A stretch of DNA of 64,000 nucleotides from Macrosoma leucophasiata (taxonomy: Eukaryota; Arthropoda; Insecta; Lepidoptera; Hedylidae), in contig JAWQUS010000010.1 in assembly GCA_036365455.1 (NCBI GenBank), positions 18,338,501 to 18,402,500 on the forward strand, given 5' to 3'. The notes below the pieces were generated by a model. The model was not told the origin of the DNA. It did not search any database and saw nothing but the letters and a program-made list of their open reading frames with translations. Both the position numbers and the translations under genes were made by a program. Shown one piece after another: positions 20,164 through 30,596 of this stretch; the first letter of the stretch is position 1, and every line of letters begins with the position of its first letter.

Positions 20164-20521
20164 TTATAATAATAATAAATAATGGTAAATCTTGAAACGT
20201 CCCACTGCTGGGCACGAGTCTCTCCCCCGTTTTGAGGGGTGGCCTGGAGCTTATTCCACCACGCTGCTCCAATGCGGGTAGGCGGAAATACGGGTTGGTG
20301 GCCAACCCGCAGTCGGACGTTTTCAAACCGCCCATTAGGCTTCCGACAAGGTTTTGCTATCTATCGATAGCAACCGGGACCGACGGCTTAAACTTTTTTT
20401 TTACGACGGCTTAAGCATTTTAATTTGCCACTAGCGGTCACCCATCACACACCCGACCGCACCCGTATTGCTTAACCGAGTAGATCGCCTACGATCTACA
20501 CCAGCCGCGGGGCCATGCGCG
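20164..20521 (-). mobile_element. 5S-headed SINE, older copy
   Basis: Read on the minus strand it begins GCGCGCATGGCC, shows the 5S-like block with GATCGTAGGCGATCTACTCGG, then CTATCGATAG, GTTGGCCACCAACCC, GGAGCAGCGTGGTGGAATAAG and CCCAGCAGTGGGACG, and ends in AT-rich ATT units. It is more diverged than the copies at 23099 and 33334. No clear target duplication remains. Confidence 0.8.
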
Positions 20522-22094
20522 CTTCATTACTGATTAGAAACAAATTTTATATGAGAGTTCATTTAACTTAAAAAGATTTTAGGCGCGTGTAGCCCATCAC
20601 CCGAGTAGTTTTATACCAAATGAAAATAGAATCCATCAATATATGCATTATAGTAAAGTGTTTCTACTTTAAGGTATCATAACCATAATCATATTCATTT
20701 ATTTACGAGAATATTACATAGTTTTGTACAGATGGTGAGAGTACAGCTTAATCAGATTATAATATTCTACCATGACAATGGTGTGTAAAAACAAAGTAGA
20801 AATAAAGACATTTTTCTATTGAATTTCAAATATCACAGTCTAAGAACGTATGTATATAAATTATAGTTCAGTTGGTACATTTAGGAAACAACAGAGAAAG
20901 TTAAACCATACCAAAAGGTAAGCCATAAACACATTGAATTAGAATATCAGAATCAGTCGTTTCCAGAAATACCTAAGTAGGTATATTATTATGTTCGCTA
21001 TCGCACCCGTCTTCATTCGTGCTGTCTTTTATTGTGATAAATGTCATTGTGTCTGATGTTGCCAGTCTAGGTTACGACCTATTTATGCGGGTAAGTTTTC
21101 ATCCAAATTTATGCAGATTTTTATGGACAAAATTTGTGTCAGCCAAAGTAATTTAAGGGAATGAGTTCATAAGCGTAGGCACAACCTCATCATTTAGATA
21201 ATTTGTCGTTTGCTTCTTTTTTAACCGACTTCAAAAAAAGGAGAAGTTTCTCAATTCGTCCGGATCTTTTTTTAAGTCTACATTTTGGATATGCATTATT
21301 ATGTAGCATCGAATGTTGAAGACATTCGCGTGTTATGCAAACACTTTTAGTTTGTTGAGCTATGCAATAAGAGTATATCGTAGGTGTAGTGTGAATAGAT
21401 TTTTCTTTCTTCTATGAAGTAATTTAAAGATTTGATGTATAAAATTGGTAAAAGTTTATTGAATATGAAAATTTTAATCTGACTTTTATTAATACCTTTT
21501 GAATAATAATAATAATTATTGTAAGTCATTAACTATAGGTAGCATGTAAACTGACATATTATTACTGACTTATTATTGTACAATTTTGGGGATAAAAGCT
21601 TATACCAGTGATGAATCATTTCGTGAAGAATTTTTAACATTTTTTTAGTTGTAGCCCAGTTGTAACAAATTTATTATTAACTTTTGAATGTAAGTTTTAT
21701 ATCGCATACGTAATCGATCATAAAACTATACCTACCATTTGATATAGATTTGTAACTATAAATGTATGACGTTAAGGTATAATAGCTAATAACAAAAGGA
21801 ACATATTTGGACTCTATCGATGGATCAAATTTTCCACAGATTAGAATTACACGAAGCATATTCCCGATACACTTTTAATGGTGAACTTTTAACAAAGAAC
21901 AAAAGCGGATTTTGCGTTTTGCCTATTTGTTTAGGATTACGTTAATCTCCACTTCTGACGACGTATTTCGGATAACTCTGGTTCAGAAGTTAGCTGTTCT
22001 TTTGTTACGAAATATTTTACATACCATGCATTATGGATCGATGCGCATTAGTCGTTACTTACCTAATCGTGTTTTGACATTGCAATTTTATTTA
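20522..22094. other. No gene seen
   Basis: About 1.6 kb of AT-rich sequence. Scattered short open frames on both strands show no family motif. Confidence 0.45.
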
Positions 22095-22288
22095 TCCCTA
22101 CTTAATATTATAAATGCGAAAGTAACTCTGTCTGTCTGTCTGCCTGTTACCTTTTCACGTCCAAACGACTGAACCGATTTAGATGATTTTAGTACAGAGA
22201 TATAGCTGACTTTGAGAAAGAACATAGGCTACTTAGTTATTTATAAAACGACGAATCCACACGGGCGAAGCCGCGGGCAACAGCTAAC
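22095..22288 (+). repeat. Helitron-like repeat ending GCGGGCAACAGCTA
   Basis: Runs from TAATATTATAAATGCGAAAG through the TGTC run, ACTGAACCGATTTAGATGA and AGAGATATAGCTGACTTTGAG, to CGGGCGAAGCCGCGGGCAAC AGCTAA. The usual final CTAG reads CTAA here. Confidence 0.55.
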
Positions 22289-22366
22289 TTCTGAACCAGT
22301 TTATATATAAATGTTAATATTTCTTCCAAAAAAATTCAGTAGTTTCAGTGTGGGGATATAACGATA

Positions 22367-22556
22367 ACTGGTAGTAGAGCTCCAGTGACGGAGCTCGCGG
22401 GCGTCGGCACCACCGCATTACCTAATATACCTACTTGCCGCAAAATGGTAGTGTTCAGCACTATCGTGTTCCGGTCAGGTAGTAATTTACTTTTGCCAAT
22501 TCCATTACATAAAAAACTACGCCCTCGAGCTCTTACACTGGAACTCTACCACCAGA
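22367..22556 (+). repeat. Family X with internal deletion, plus an inverted X end
   Basis: The X head (22367-22483) joins directly to the X tail (CCATTACATAAAAAA, to 22516), so the middle 130 bases or so are missing. At 22517-22556 an inverted X head follows (GAGCTCTTACACTGGAACTC then TACCACCAG). Confidence 0.75.
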
Positions 22557-22628
22557 ACAAAGCAATATAATGTCACGGTAGGAACGCCCCCTGTTGAATG
22601 AAAATAATTTTCCCACGTGCATTTATGT

Positions 22629-22822
22629 GTAATACAATGGAATAAAATCGTACTCACTCACAGTATACGTTCGTTTTCTTTAGACTGTGATAAAAGTAAC
22701 ACCGGCAATAATCGATTAGGTCGTGTTTCTTTATCATAAAATATTCTTTTCAATTTCTATTCACGGATGAGTCGTATAAATAATGAAATATTCGGTACGC
22801 TTACGAAATCCATCAATAAGAG
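22629..22822 (+). repeat. Direct duplication, left unit (partner 23472-23690)
   Basis: ACAATGGAATAAAATCG, ACACCGGCAATAATCGATTA, GTCGTGTTTCTTTATCATAA and TTACGAAATCCATCAATA recur in order downstream. An X element carrying a 5S-headed SINE lies between the units. Confidence 0.8.
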
Positions 22823-22826
22823 GTTT

Positions 22827-23472
22827 ACTGGTGGTAGATTTCTAGTGACGGAGATCGCGGGCGTAAGCACCACCGCATTACCTAATTTACTTGCCGCTAA
22901 ATGGTAGTATTCAGCACTATCGTGTGCCGGGCAGGTGGTAATGTACGGCCCTGTAATTTCCGGCACAGTGTAACACCTTAGGCCTTAGAAGTGGTAACGC
23001 ATCTGCATTTTGACCTCTGGTCTTTGTGTGGGTGTCTATAGGCTGCAGTCATCACTTAACATCAATGTGAACTGCATGCTTATTTGCCACTTCCATTAAA
23101 ATAATAATAATAATGGCAACCCATTATACGTCCCACGGTTGGGCACGAGTCTCTCCCCTTTTTGGGGGGAGGCCTGGAGCTTACTCCACCACGCTGCTCC
23201 AATGCGGATTGGTGGAGGTGGATGGGTTAGTGGCCAACCCGCTGTCGGATGTTTTCAAACCGCCCATAAGGCCTCCGACAAGGTTTAACGACTGCTATCC
23301 ATCGATAGCAACCGGGAACGACGGCTTAACGTGCCCTTCGAAGCACGGAAACGCACATTTAATTTGCCACTAGCGGTCACACTACACGACCGCGCCCGTA
23401 GTGCTTAACCGAGTAGATCGCTTACGATCTACGCCAGCCGCTAGGCCATGCGCGCTTCCATTACATAAAAAA
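22827..23472 (+). repeat. Family X copy interrupted by a 5S-headed SINE
   Basis: X runs from ACTGGTGGTAGA to CTTCCATTA at 23098 and resumes at 23455 with CTTCCATTACATAAAAAAAA. The nine bases CTTCCATTA are present on both sides of the SINE, so X was there first. Confidence 0.9.
23099..23454 (-). mobile_element. 5S-headed SINE, complete, 9-bp target duplication
   Basis: 356 bp. The target duplication CTTCCATTA lies at 23090-23098 and 23455-23463. On the minus strand the head (GCGCATGGCCTAGCGGCTGG then the 5S-like internal control region) leads into CGTTCCCGGTTGCTATCGAT, GGAGCAGCGTGGTGGAG, the C-run and G-run hairpin, CGTGGGACGTATAATGGG and an ATT-repeat tail. A plus-strand open frame of 86 codons inside it is a chance reading. 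Confidence 0.88.
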
Positions 23473-23690
23473 AATACAATGAAATAAAATTGAACTCACT
23501 CTCAGTATAAAAGTAACACCGGCAATAATCGATTAGGTCGTGTTTCTTTATCATAAAATATTATTTTCAATTTGTATTCACGGATGAAACGATGCTATCA
23601 ATTTAGCAATCTGGCGATTTCCTCGTGATAGTCGTCTAAATAATTTAATATTCAGTTCGCTTACGAAATCCATCAATACGAGGTAATGAT
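23472..23690 (+). repeat. Direct duplication, right unit (partner 22629-22822)
   Basis: Matches the left unit, with an insertion of about 40 bases (ACGATGCTATCAATTTAGC region) and point changes. The left unit has an extra GTTCGTTTTCTTTAGACTG stretch. Confidence 0.8.
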
Positions 23691-24205
23691 ATTAAATTGT
23701 CACTTAGCTAATTTACTTCAAATATAAGAACTGTTACTTAGGTACCTACTATGAACCTACCTATACTATATTCGTAGATACTCGTAGAATAAAGTATTTT
23801 TATTTTTTAGAGTGCTCGAGGTCTATGGGAAAAAATGGAAGTTTATTATATTTTTTTTATTTTGTCATCTGTGTCTATTCGTACGTTTGGCTCACAGAGC
23901 AGATTCTGTTCTGTGGTTTGGCTGGCTAAATGACAATGGGCCAAGGCCCTTTTGAAAAAATGGAAAGAAAATTTGACTTGTGGCAGGCATCGAAGCTTTC
24001 ATTAATAGTATAATAAGTTCATTAGCATTATGCAATTGGCAAAAAAAATATGGTAAGTGATTTTTTTTTATTTAAAGAGGCAAGAGAACTGATTTCCAAT
24101 ATACTTAATTATATATTATTTGAAATTTCCTTTACATATCATTAGTATTAATTAATCTTTATATACATCTTAATACTTTTGCCACTGTGACTGAAATAAG
24201 GATGC
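23691..24205. other. No gene seen
   Basis: AT-rich sequence. GGCTGGCTAAATGACAATGGGC looks like decayed coding sequence but cannot be assigned. Confidence 0.4.
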
Positions 24206-24545
24206 TCATCATCATCATCATCATTTCAGCCGAAACATATCTACAGCTGGACAAAGGCCTCCCCCAAAGATTGCCACAAGGAACGGTCTTGAGCCGCTCT
24301 CATCCAACGATTGCCCGCGACCTTCACCAGGTCGTTAGTCTATCGCGTGCCTACGCTTCGTCTTCCGGTACGCGGTCGCCACTCTTCTGCCCCAACGGCC
24401 GTCAGTTCTGCGAGCTATGTGCCCTGCCCACTGCCACTTGAGGGTCGCTATTCGGTAGACTATGTCGATTACTTTGGTTTTCATGTGAATCTCCTCATTT
24501 CTTATTCGATCTCGCAGAGAAACTCCGAGCATATCCCTCTCCATT
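24206..24545 (-). pseudogene. RTE-like LINE R2, C-terminal coding fragment and 3' end, inverted
   Basis: The minus strand encodes MLGVSLRDRIRNEE, then LKWQWAGHIARRTDGRWG, the C-terminal motif series of lepidopteran RTE polyproteins. After a frame disruption near 24335 it continues to a 3' end with CTTTGGGGGAGGCC and GATGATGATGAT (plus-strand 24206-24228). No RT core is present. It faces a second R2 3' end at 24620. Confidence 0.75.
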
Positions 24546-24619
24546 GCTCTCTAGGTGACCTTGAGCCTTCTAATGAGGCTCATAAGGATAAGGATGCTGT
24601 AACATGTTTATTGGTAGTA

Positions 24620-24737
24620 GGTACTGCAATCGCTGGATGAGGGCGGCCCAGGACCGTTCGTTGTGGCATTCTTTGGGGGAGGCCTTTGTTCAGCAGTGGA
24701 CGTATTTTGGCTGAAATGATGATGATGATAATGATTA
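24620..24737 (+). repeat. RTE-like LINE R2, 3' end, plus orientation
   Basis: GCTGGATGAGGGCGGCCCAG, CATTCTTTGGGGGAGGCC, TTCAGCAGTGGACGTATT and TGGCTGAAATGATGATGATGA form the R2 3' terminus with its GAT tail. With the minus copy at 24206 it makes a widely spaced inverted repeat. Confidence 0.75.
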
Positions 24738-25049
24738 TAACTCGCAAACTTGTAAAGCCAACTTGAGTGGGATAGTTTTCCTTTTAATTTAGAAGAAGAA
24801 GAAGAAGAAAACATCTATTCGGCGCAGGGCCCAAGACACAACAGAACATAGTTAAACATAATAATAATAAAAACAGATACAAATAATGAACAAAGACAAA
24901 AAAAAAGCACCGGATAAAAAATATTTAAAAAATGCTACAAAAAACTTTAATAATAATAACCTATTTTTATGAGTAATAAGTAGTTGTGTCACACGGCCGC
25001 GCCAAAAAGGTACTTCGTTATATGTAGCTAATATTGCCGTAACGTTTGA
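24738..25049. other. No gene seen
   Basis: AT-rich sequence with a GAA microsatellite at about 24793-24810. Confidence 0.45.
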
Positions 25050-25445
25050 ATTTCTAACAACTATTTAGTTGGTAGAGGGGGAGGACACTTGACTCTATCG
25101 AAAATTTCCACTTTAAAGCTTAATAAGTAACGGACAGTTAACTAAATCGAAAAATGATGTTAGCACACTCAGAACATTTTTAAAAGACCTATCCAACGAT
25201 ATCCCACACTATATAGAAACCATAAAAAAATATTCGCGCGTTACATGTAGGGGAGGTATACCCTAAATTAATTTTATTTTTCACGTTTTTGTTCTACCAC
25301 TTTGTCGGCGTTAAAGGTATACTTGTGCTAAATTTAAAGTCTCTAGTACCAATAGTTTTTGAGCTAAACCGCGGACGGACAGACAGACAGACAGACGGAC
25401 ATGGCGAAACTATAAGGGTTCCTTGTTTACTACGAAACCCTAAAA
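25050..25445 (+). repeat. Interspersed repeat with GGACAGACAGAC run
   Basis: Contains TAGTTTTTGAGCTAAACCGCG, a GGACAGACAGACAGAC run (25375-25400), CATGGCGAAACTATAAGGG and CGAAACCCTAAAA, a block order common in lepidopteran repeats. Ends are not defined. Related fragments are at 2675 and 9110. Confidence 0.5.
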
Positions 25446-25806
25446 CATGTCTCCTGTAAAGTGTAACTAACTATAAGCAGTACGTACTTGTCGAGTTAGA
25501 AATATGTTAATACAAAAAGTTATAACAGTATCTAAGCCAAAGTACGAGTATATACCAAAGTATTCTCAAAGTTCGAACTTTTCCGATTCCCAATTTGCAT
25601 ATAATCTGTTGGTTGCTGTACTGAATACATATCTGTTTTCTTTTCGCCGTGTTTACATTATCCAGATCGTACAGCGCACATAATGATCTTGTTTATATGT
25701 TTATATAGTCGAAACTACATTATGTATATTTTTTTACTCTTATTACATAGTTGGTAGAACAAATCAGTCCCTATCGTACCTAATCTATGTACTTGTTACA
25801 TGGAAG
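25446..25806. other. No gene seen
   Basis: AT-rich sequence, no recognisable feature. Confidence 0.4.
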
Positions 25807-25956
25807 TGTTCCGGTCAGGGTACTTATTTGAATTAAATTTTATTTACAGTGAAATCTTTTCATTGAGTTATTATGTAGATATTTATAGGCTATAGTAATA
25901 TTCAAGTACCATCAATGTGAACTGTATGCTTGTTTACCTCTTCAAAACAAAAAAAA
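25807..25956 (+). repeat. Family X, internally deleted fragment
   Basis: GTGTTCCGGTCAGG joins to TTTATAGGCTATAGTAATATTC, ACCATCAATGTGAACTGTATG and a terminal A-run, so the central part is lost or diverged. Confidence 0.6.
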
Positions 25957-25994
25957 AAATCTGAAATTATCACCTGTATTGTATTTAAAATAAC

Positions 25995-26303
25995 GTAACT
26001 TCACGCCTGTAATCCCCGAAGGGGTAGGCAGAGGTAAGTGCATGCATTCAATCGTACATGCAAACACCCACGACTCGCCGGTTACGTTTTGGCCCATGTA
26101 ACAGGTGGCGAACCTGTTGCCATCTCCGGGCACATTACCAAACTCCGGGATACTGGGAAACTTCCAGAAAATGGAAAAATCCCAATAGAAGCAGAGATAA
26201 AGGATTTTAAACCGTTATCTCTGATAGTCCCCGACCCGGGAATCGAACCCAGGACCTCCAGCGTAATAGTAGTGGCCTGCTACCACTACGCTACTGAGGC
26301 AGT
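25995..26303 (-). mobile_element. tRNA-headed SINE family 1, complete, 13-bp target duplication
   Basis: 309 bp, flanked by a perfect TATTTAAAATAAC at 25982-25994 and 26304-26316. The head (AACTGCCTCAGTAGCGTAG on the minus strand) and the body are nearly identical to the copy at 15942-16266. The target duplication and high identity mean a fairly recent insertion. Confidence 0.92.
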
Positions 26304-26712
26304 TATTTAAAATAACTTTCCAGTTTAACACTGGGTGATAGGTGGGAGCTACGACAATAGGTGGGTCGTATGGGTTTAACCAACCACTAATTAAGTTCAG
26401 TATGTTCGCATTTCACGCTTTTAAAAAACCTGAGTAATAATTATGTTGCGAATTGCGACGGATCCCATAGCTAGCGCTTAGTGTGATTAGGATAACGATA
26501 CGATACCAGACCAGGTCATTAAAGATGCATAATATCTTTGGACACTGATTAGTCTGATTACCAAGGAATTATACAATCACGATTATAAACGCACCAACAC
26601 CCAACACTACCCTAGTCATATTGTACCTAGGAGAGCAGGATGAGCAGGATTGACAACATAAAAAAAAAAAAAAATAGTAGTATTTAACTATTTCCTACTT
26701 ATAAATATACTA

Positions 26713-26977
26713 TTTTTTATGTAATGGAAGTGGGAAACAAGCATGCATTTCACATTGATGTTAAGTGATGACTGCAGCCTATACCCACATGAAGACCAAG
26801 GTCAAAATGCAGATGCGTAACCACTCCTGAGGCCCAAGGTGTTATGCCTCTGTGCCGGAAATTACAGAGCCGTACATTACCACCTGACCGGAACACGATA
26901 GTGCTGAACACCACCATTTAGCGGCAAGTAAATTAGGTAATGCGGTGGTGCCTACGCCCGCGAGCTCCGTCACCAGT
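26713..26977 (-). repeat. Family X, near full length, inverted, head clipped
   Basis: A clean X copy from its A-run side to GCGAGCTCCGTCACCAGT; the hairpin's second half is missing. It directly abuts a SINE 1 head fragment (26978-27018, GTGGCCTGCTACCACTAAGC then GAGGCAGTT). Confidence 0.85.
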
Positions 26978-27018
26978 AAAGCAGTAGTGGCCTGCTACCA
27001 CTAAGCTACCGAGGCAGT
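26978..27018 (-). repeat. SINE family 1, head-only fragment
   Basis: The reverse complement AACTGCCTCGGTAGCTTAGTGG..GCCACTACTGC is the SINE 1 A-box region, cut after about 40 bases. Confidence 0.7.
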
Positions 27019-27099
27019 TTTCAAGGAATTTTACTGTCCGGCATTCCATTTATTTACGACCCGGAGCTTAAAAAAAACTTTTAGGGGAAATTCTGTTCT

Positions 27100-27185
27100 A
27101 CAGTACCCAGCAAGAAATATTGCACATCGAGCGTGGGAAAGAGACAACAGGCTAGTTTCGACTTCGTAGAGATAACAACTTCGTT
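27100..27185 (+). repeat. Fragment of the 4691-4927 MITE family
   Basis: ACAGTACCCAGCAAGAAATATTGCAC, then ATCGAGCG, GGAAAGAGAC and GTTTCGACTTCGTAGAGATAAC match the MITE arm order. Ends are lost. Confidence 0.5.
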
Positions 27186-27428
27186 GGCATAAAATAATAA
27201 AAATATATATTTTTTTTTATTTGCCATCTTAAATAGCCAAACACAGATGTGTGTTTGGGTGATACTGTGATGCAGTATATTCTTATGTTAATTATACTAC
27301 TGAGTACCTAGGCTAAGTACCTATAAATGAGAAAAAGGGGTTCCCTACCCTCTGCACTAGCGTTAGCTGTATTACAGAGAGTAGCGGTTCGTCCATTAGA
27401 AATAAGTTTTATAGTGCTAATATAAGTA

Positions 27429-28681
27429 TTAGGTGGGGGAAAAAGTTTCTTCGCATTTTTTAAGATAATTCAAAACATTTTTTCATATAGTTTATTTAAA
27501 TTTAACTAAAGTATGTATGTACCATTTTGTTCGATAACCTTTTGCCATCTTGTAGGTAGGGACATGATCCCATTGCTATAAAAATTTTGGGACTTCTCAT
27601 CAAAATACCGCGACAAGTGGATTTGGCAGTCCTCTCGTGATGTTAACCTAACATTGCATAAAGAATTCTGAAGAGACCGAAACAGGTGGAAATCTGAAGG
27701 TGCAAGGTCAGGACTATACGGCGGATGCATTAACACCTCCCAGCCAAACTCTCTTAATTTTTGCTGAGTGGCTATAGATGTGTGAGGTCTAGCGTTATCA
27801 TGATGAAACATCACACCCCTTCTGTTGATCAATTCCGGCCGCTTTCTCTCAACTTCTTGCTTTAATCTCATCAGTTGTTCGCAGTAGAGTTCAGAATCGA
27901 TAGTCCTGCCTGGTGGTAATAGCTCATAATGAATAATGCTCTTCCAATCCCACCACACACACAACATCACCTTATTGCGAGTTAACCCGGGTTTCCCGGG
28001 TGCCACAGTCTGTGAAGCCTGACCGGCCTTTGACCACGACCTTTTTCGCACGTTCTTGTCGTACGTGATCCACTTTTCATCACCAGTTTACGTCGTAATA
28101 AAGAATCACAAATGAGTACATGGTTCTTTCAGTGAGCTCGTGAGGTACCCAAATATCGAGCTTTTTTTTGTACCCAGCTATTTTCAAATGCGCCAAAACT
28201 GTTTTGTGATCAATTCTCAGTTCTTCAGCTACGTCGTAACTACTGATAAGTCGATCTTGCTCCACTTTTTCAAAAATGGCATCCATTTTATCCGTAATAG
28301 GGCGACCAGAGCGAGGTGCATCTTTGACATCAAAATTTCCGGATTGAAAACGCTTAAACCAAATTTGTGCTACTCTCACAGACACTGCACTAGGTCCATA
28401 AACATCGCAATTTTTTTTCGCGACTTGCGTTGCATTTTTACTTTTTTGTAGTAAAATTTTAAAATGTATCGAATTTCTTCATTAGATTCACTCATCTTGA
28501 CAGTACGAAAAACAAATGAAAATCCCACCTTTGCCTCATTTGAATTTGGAATTATGTTCTTTAAAATTTTAACTTTCTTTCAATGATACCAAAACCAGCC
28601 AGATACAAATACTACAGCCAAAGAGATTTTATTACAAGTTCATACATACTATAATGCGAAAAGACTTTTTCGCCAACCTAT
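27429..28681 (-). mobile_element. mariner transposon, dead
   Basis: About 1.25 kb, bounded by inverted ends TTAGGTGGGGGAAAAAG (left) and CTTTTTCGCCAACCTA (right), each beside TA (27427-27428; 28682-28683), as expected for TA-targeting Tc1/mariner elements. The arms continue as TTCTTCGCATT and AATGCGAAAAGA. The two arms differ at a few positions. Confidence 0.88.
27506..28495 (-). pseudogene. mariner transposase, frameshifted and internally deleted
   Basis: The coding trace starts at an ATG at 28495 (MSESNEEIRY-type start). A frameshift in an A-rich run near 28440 breaks the N-terminal helix-turn-helix. The frame with RVAQIWFKRFQSGN, APRSGRP and DHKTVLAHLK then runs to 28080. A deletion with frame change near 28050-28100 removes residues before the GDEKWIT-equivalent. 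The C-terminal part (27506-28051) keeps VMLCVWWDW with the first metal-binding Asp, HHDNARPHT with the second, and YSPDLAPSDFHLF with the third, in DD34D spacing. Catalytic residues survive, but the protein is not producible as one chain. Confidence 0.9.
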
Positions 28682-28967
28682 TATATATTTTTTTTATTCT
28701 ATACTAGTTCCTTAATATTAATATGGCGCTATCAAGAGCTTTTCAGTGGTTGTATAATTTAAAGTTTTTAGATAATTAGTAATTGTTTTCTTATATTGAT
28801 GCCTTGTTAATTGATTTATATTAACTATGTTTCTTGCAAGTCTATTGTAAATAAAGGTACCTAGAAAATCCGCATAAAAGAAACTTTTTTCTAGACGAAA
28901 CTTTCTAAATATCTTTATGAAAACTTCAAATAGAATTGAAACTGTGGAGATACGTCCGTGCGTATCT
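28682..28967. other. No gene seen
   Basis: AT-rich flank of the mariner. No recognisable feature. Confidence 0.45.
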
Positions 28968-29027
28968 TTATATTATAGAATACTATCAAGTACCTGGTAA
29001 GGTACTAGATAGTATTCTATAATATAA
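28968..29027. repeat. Perfect 20-bp palindrome beside a Helitron-like repeat
   Basis: Arms at 28968-28987 and 29008-29027 are perfect complements (TTATATTATAGAATACTATC). An inner pair AGTACC/GGTACT lies in the 20-base spacer. The right arm ends where the Helitron-like body begins. Confidence 0.9.
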
Positions 29028-29194
29028 AAATAAGTCGGGTTTTCTTTCCTGACGCTATAACTCCAGAATGCACGAACCGATTTCCACGGTTTTGCATTCG
29101 TTGGAAAGGTCTCGGGCTCCGTGAGGTTTATAGCAAAAAAAAATCAGGATTATAAAACGACATCCACGTGGGCGAAGCCGCGGGCAACAGCTAG
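29028..29194 (+). repeat. Short Helitron-like repeat ending CAGCTAG (copy A)
   Basis: AAATAAGTCGGGTTTTC, CCTGACGCTATAACTCC, GAACCGATTTCCACGG, GTTTATAGCAAA, then CGACATCCACGTGGGCGAAG and GCCGCGGGCAACAGCTAG. The copy at 59780-59947 is nearly identical. No coding capacity. Confidence 0.7.
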
Positions 29195-29601
29195 TATTTT
29201 ATAGATAAATGCCGCTTTAGGCTTTATATCTTGTCAATTTACTTTTACAAAAAAGTTCATGTGAGTGTTCAAAAAAGTTTTTTTTTCAGGATATCTGGTA
29301 CTTGAAGAACACTTTGTGACATGAACTGTAAAAATTCAACGGACATTTTTTGTTCATTAAATACATTTAGTCGTGTTCAATCTGTAAAAACAATTAAATA
29401 CCTAACTAGCTTCTAAGCGAACGAAAGCTATACGCGACAGCACATTAAATTTAATGGTATCAAAACATTTGACAAAATCCTTCATTAAAAAGTCTCATTT
29501 GGTTTTCTGGAAACACTTTTAAATGGGATAGAAGCAACATGTTAAACAAGTTCAAAGGGTTTTCAATTCAAAGCAAAACAACGTACACATATGATGTAAA
29601 A
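29195..29601. other. No gene seen
   Basis: AT-rich sequence, nothing recognised. Confidence 0.4.
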
Positions 29602-29699
29602 CCTTAAGCGGATTTCAATAGATCTGGCTCCAACCGAACCGCATATTGATCGGCTGACATGATTAACGCGGGATTACAAAGAACTGAACTATGAAATCT
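29602..29699 (+). repeat. Direct repeat, left copy (partner 30250-30350)
   Basis: CTTAAGCGGATTTCAATAGATC, CCGAACCGCATATTGAT, CTGACATGATTAA and AACTGAACTATGAAA are shared with the partner, about 650 bp away. Confidence 0.75.
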
Positions 29700-30249
29700 C
29701 TATGTAATGTATTTCTCTTTGTGTCAATACGGTTTTTAATCGTAGAATTAAATCAGAACTTTGTGATAACGGTATTCATTATAAATTTTACGAATTAAAG
29801 TCGACCTAACGTAAATGGGTTTATGTGACGCTACGTGACATAGACCCATGTAACCTAGGTATAGATTAAATAGCGTTGACGGAAATGTCCAAAATTGATT
29901 TAACATGTGTAATTTATTCAATGTTACAATGGCAAATAGTCAGTGGATAGAAATAAATAACTTTTGCTTAACTTGGTCCTATCTGGGGACACGGCAGTAC
30001 CTCCTGCCGATAAAGAATTTAATTATACGATATCTTTTCAGGTAAGGAATTAAATAATATAAGCTAGTTTACTCATAAATAGCCATTTCATGACACTGTA
30101 AACATAAATTTGATTGAAATTTCCTGGATTCCTTAGACGAGCACAAAGAGATTAGATATAAAGATCAAAGTAAAATATTAGATCTATTTTTAAGTTAGGC
30201 TATAGCAAAATCAACAAATACCTTTATAAACGATGTATCTACGAGTAAG

Positions 30250-30350
30250 TCTTAAAGCGGATTGCAACAGATCCGGCGCCTACCGAACCGCATATTGATA
30301 CAACTGACATGATTAAAGCAGGAATTCTTTTAACTGAACTATGAAAATGT
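30250..30350 (+). repeat. Direct repeat, right copy (partner 29602-29699)
   Basis: Shows CTTAAAGCGGATTGCAACAG, CCGAACCGCATATTGAT and AACTGACATGATTAAAGC in the same order as the left copy. Confidence 0.75.
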
Positions 30351-30596
30351 CTCTTCGTAATCGTTTTCAAATTAAAAGTTTTACAAATTTTAGTACATTT
30401 CACTAAAGCCCAAACAATTTAACTAACCATCATAGTCTGCGCCATCAGACATTATATAATTGTCATATAAGTGTTGTATAAGATTACCGAATATGTTATC
30501 TTCAATTCCATATAGAGCACTACACATCACAGTCATGCATGCTGGACAGTAAGAAAAGAAAAAGAACATCTACCAAAGAAGTATCGAGGATTTCAT

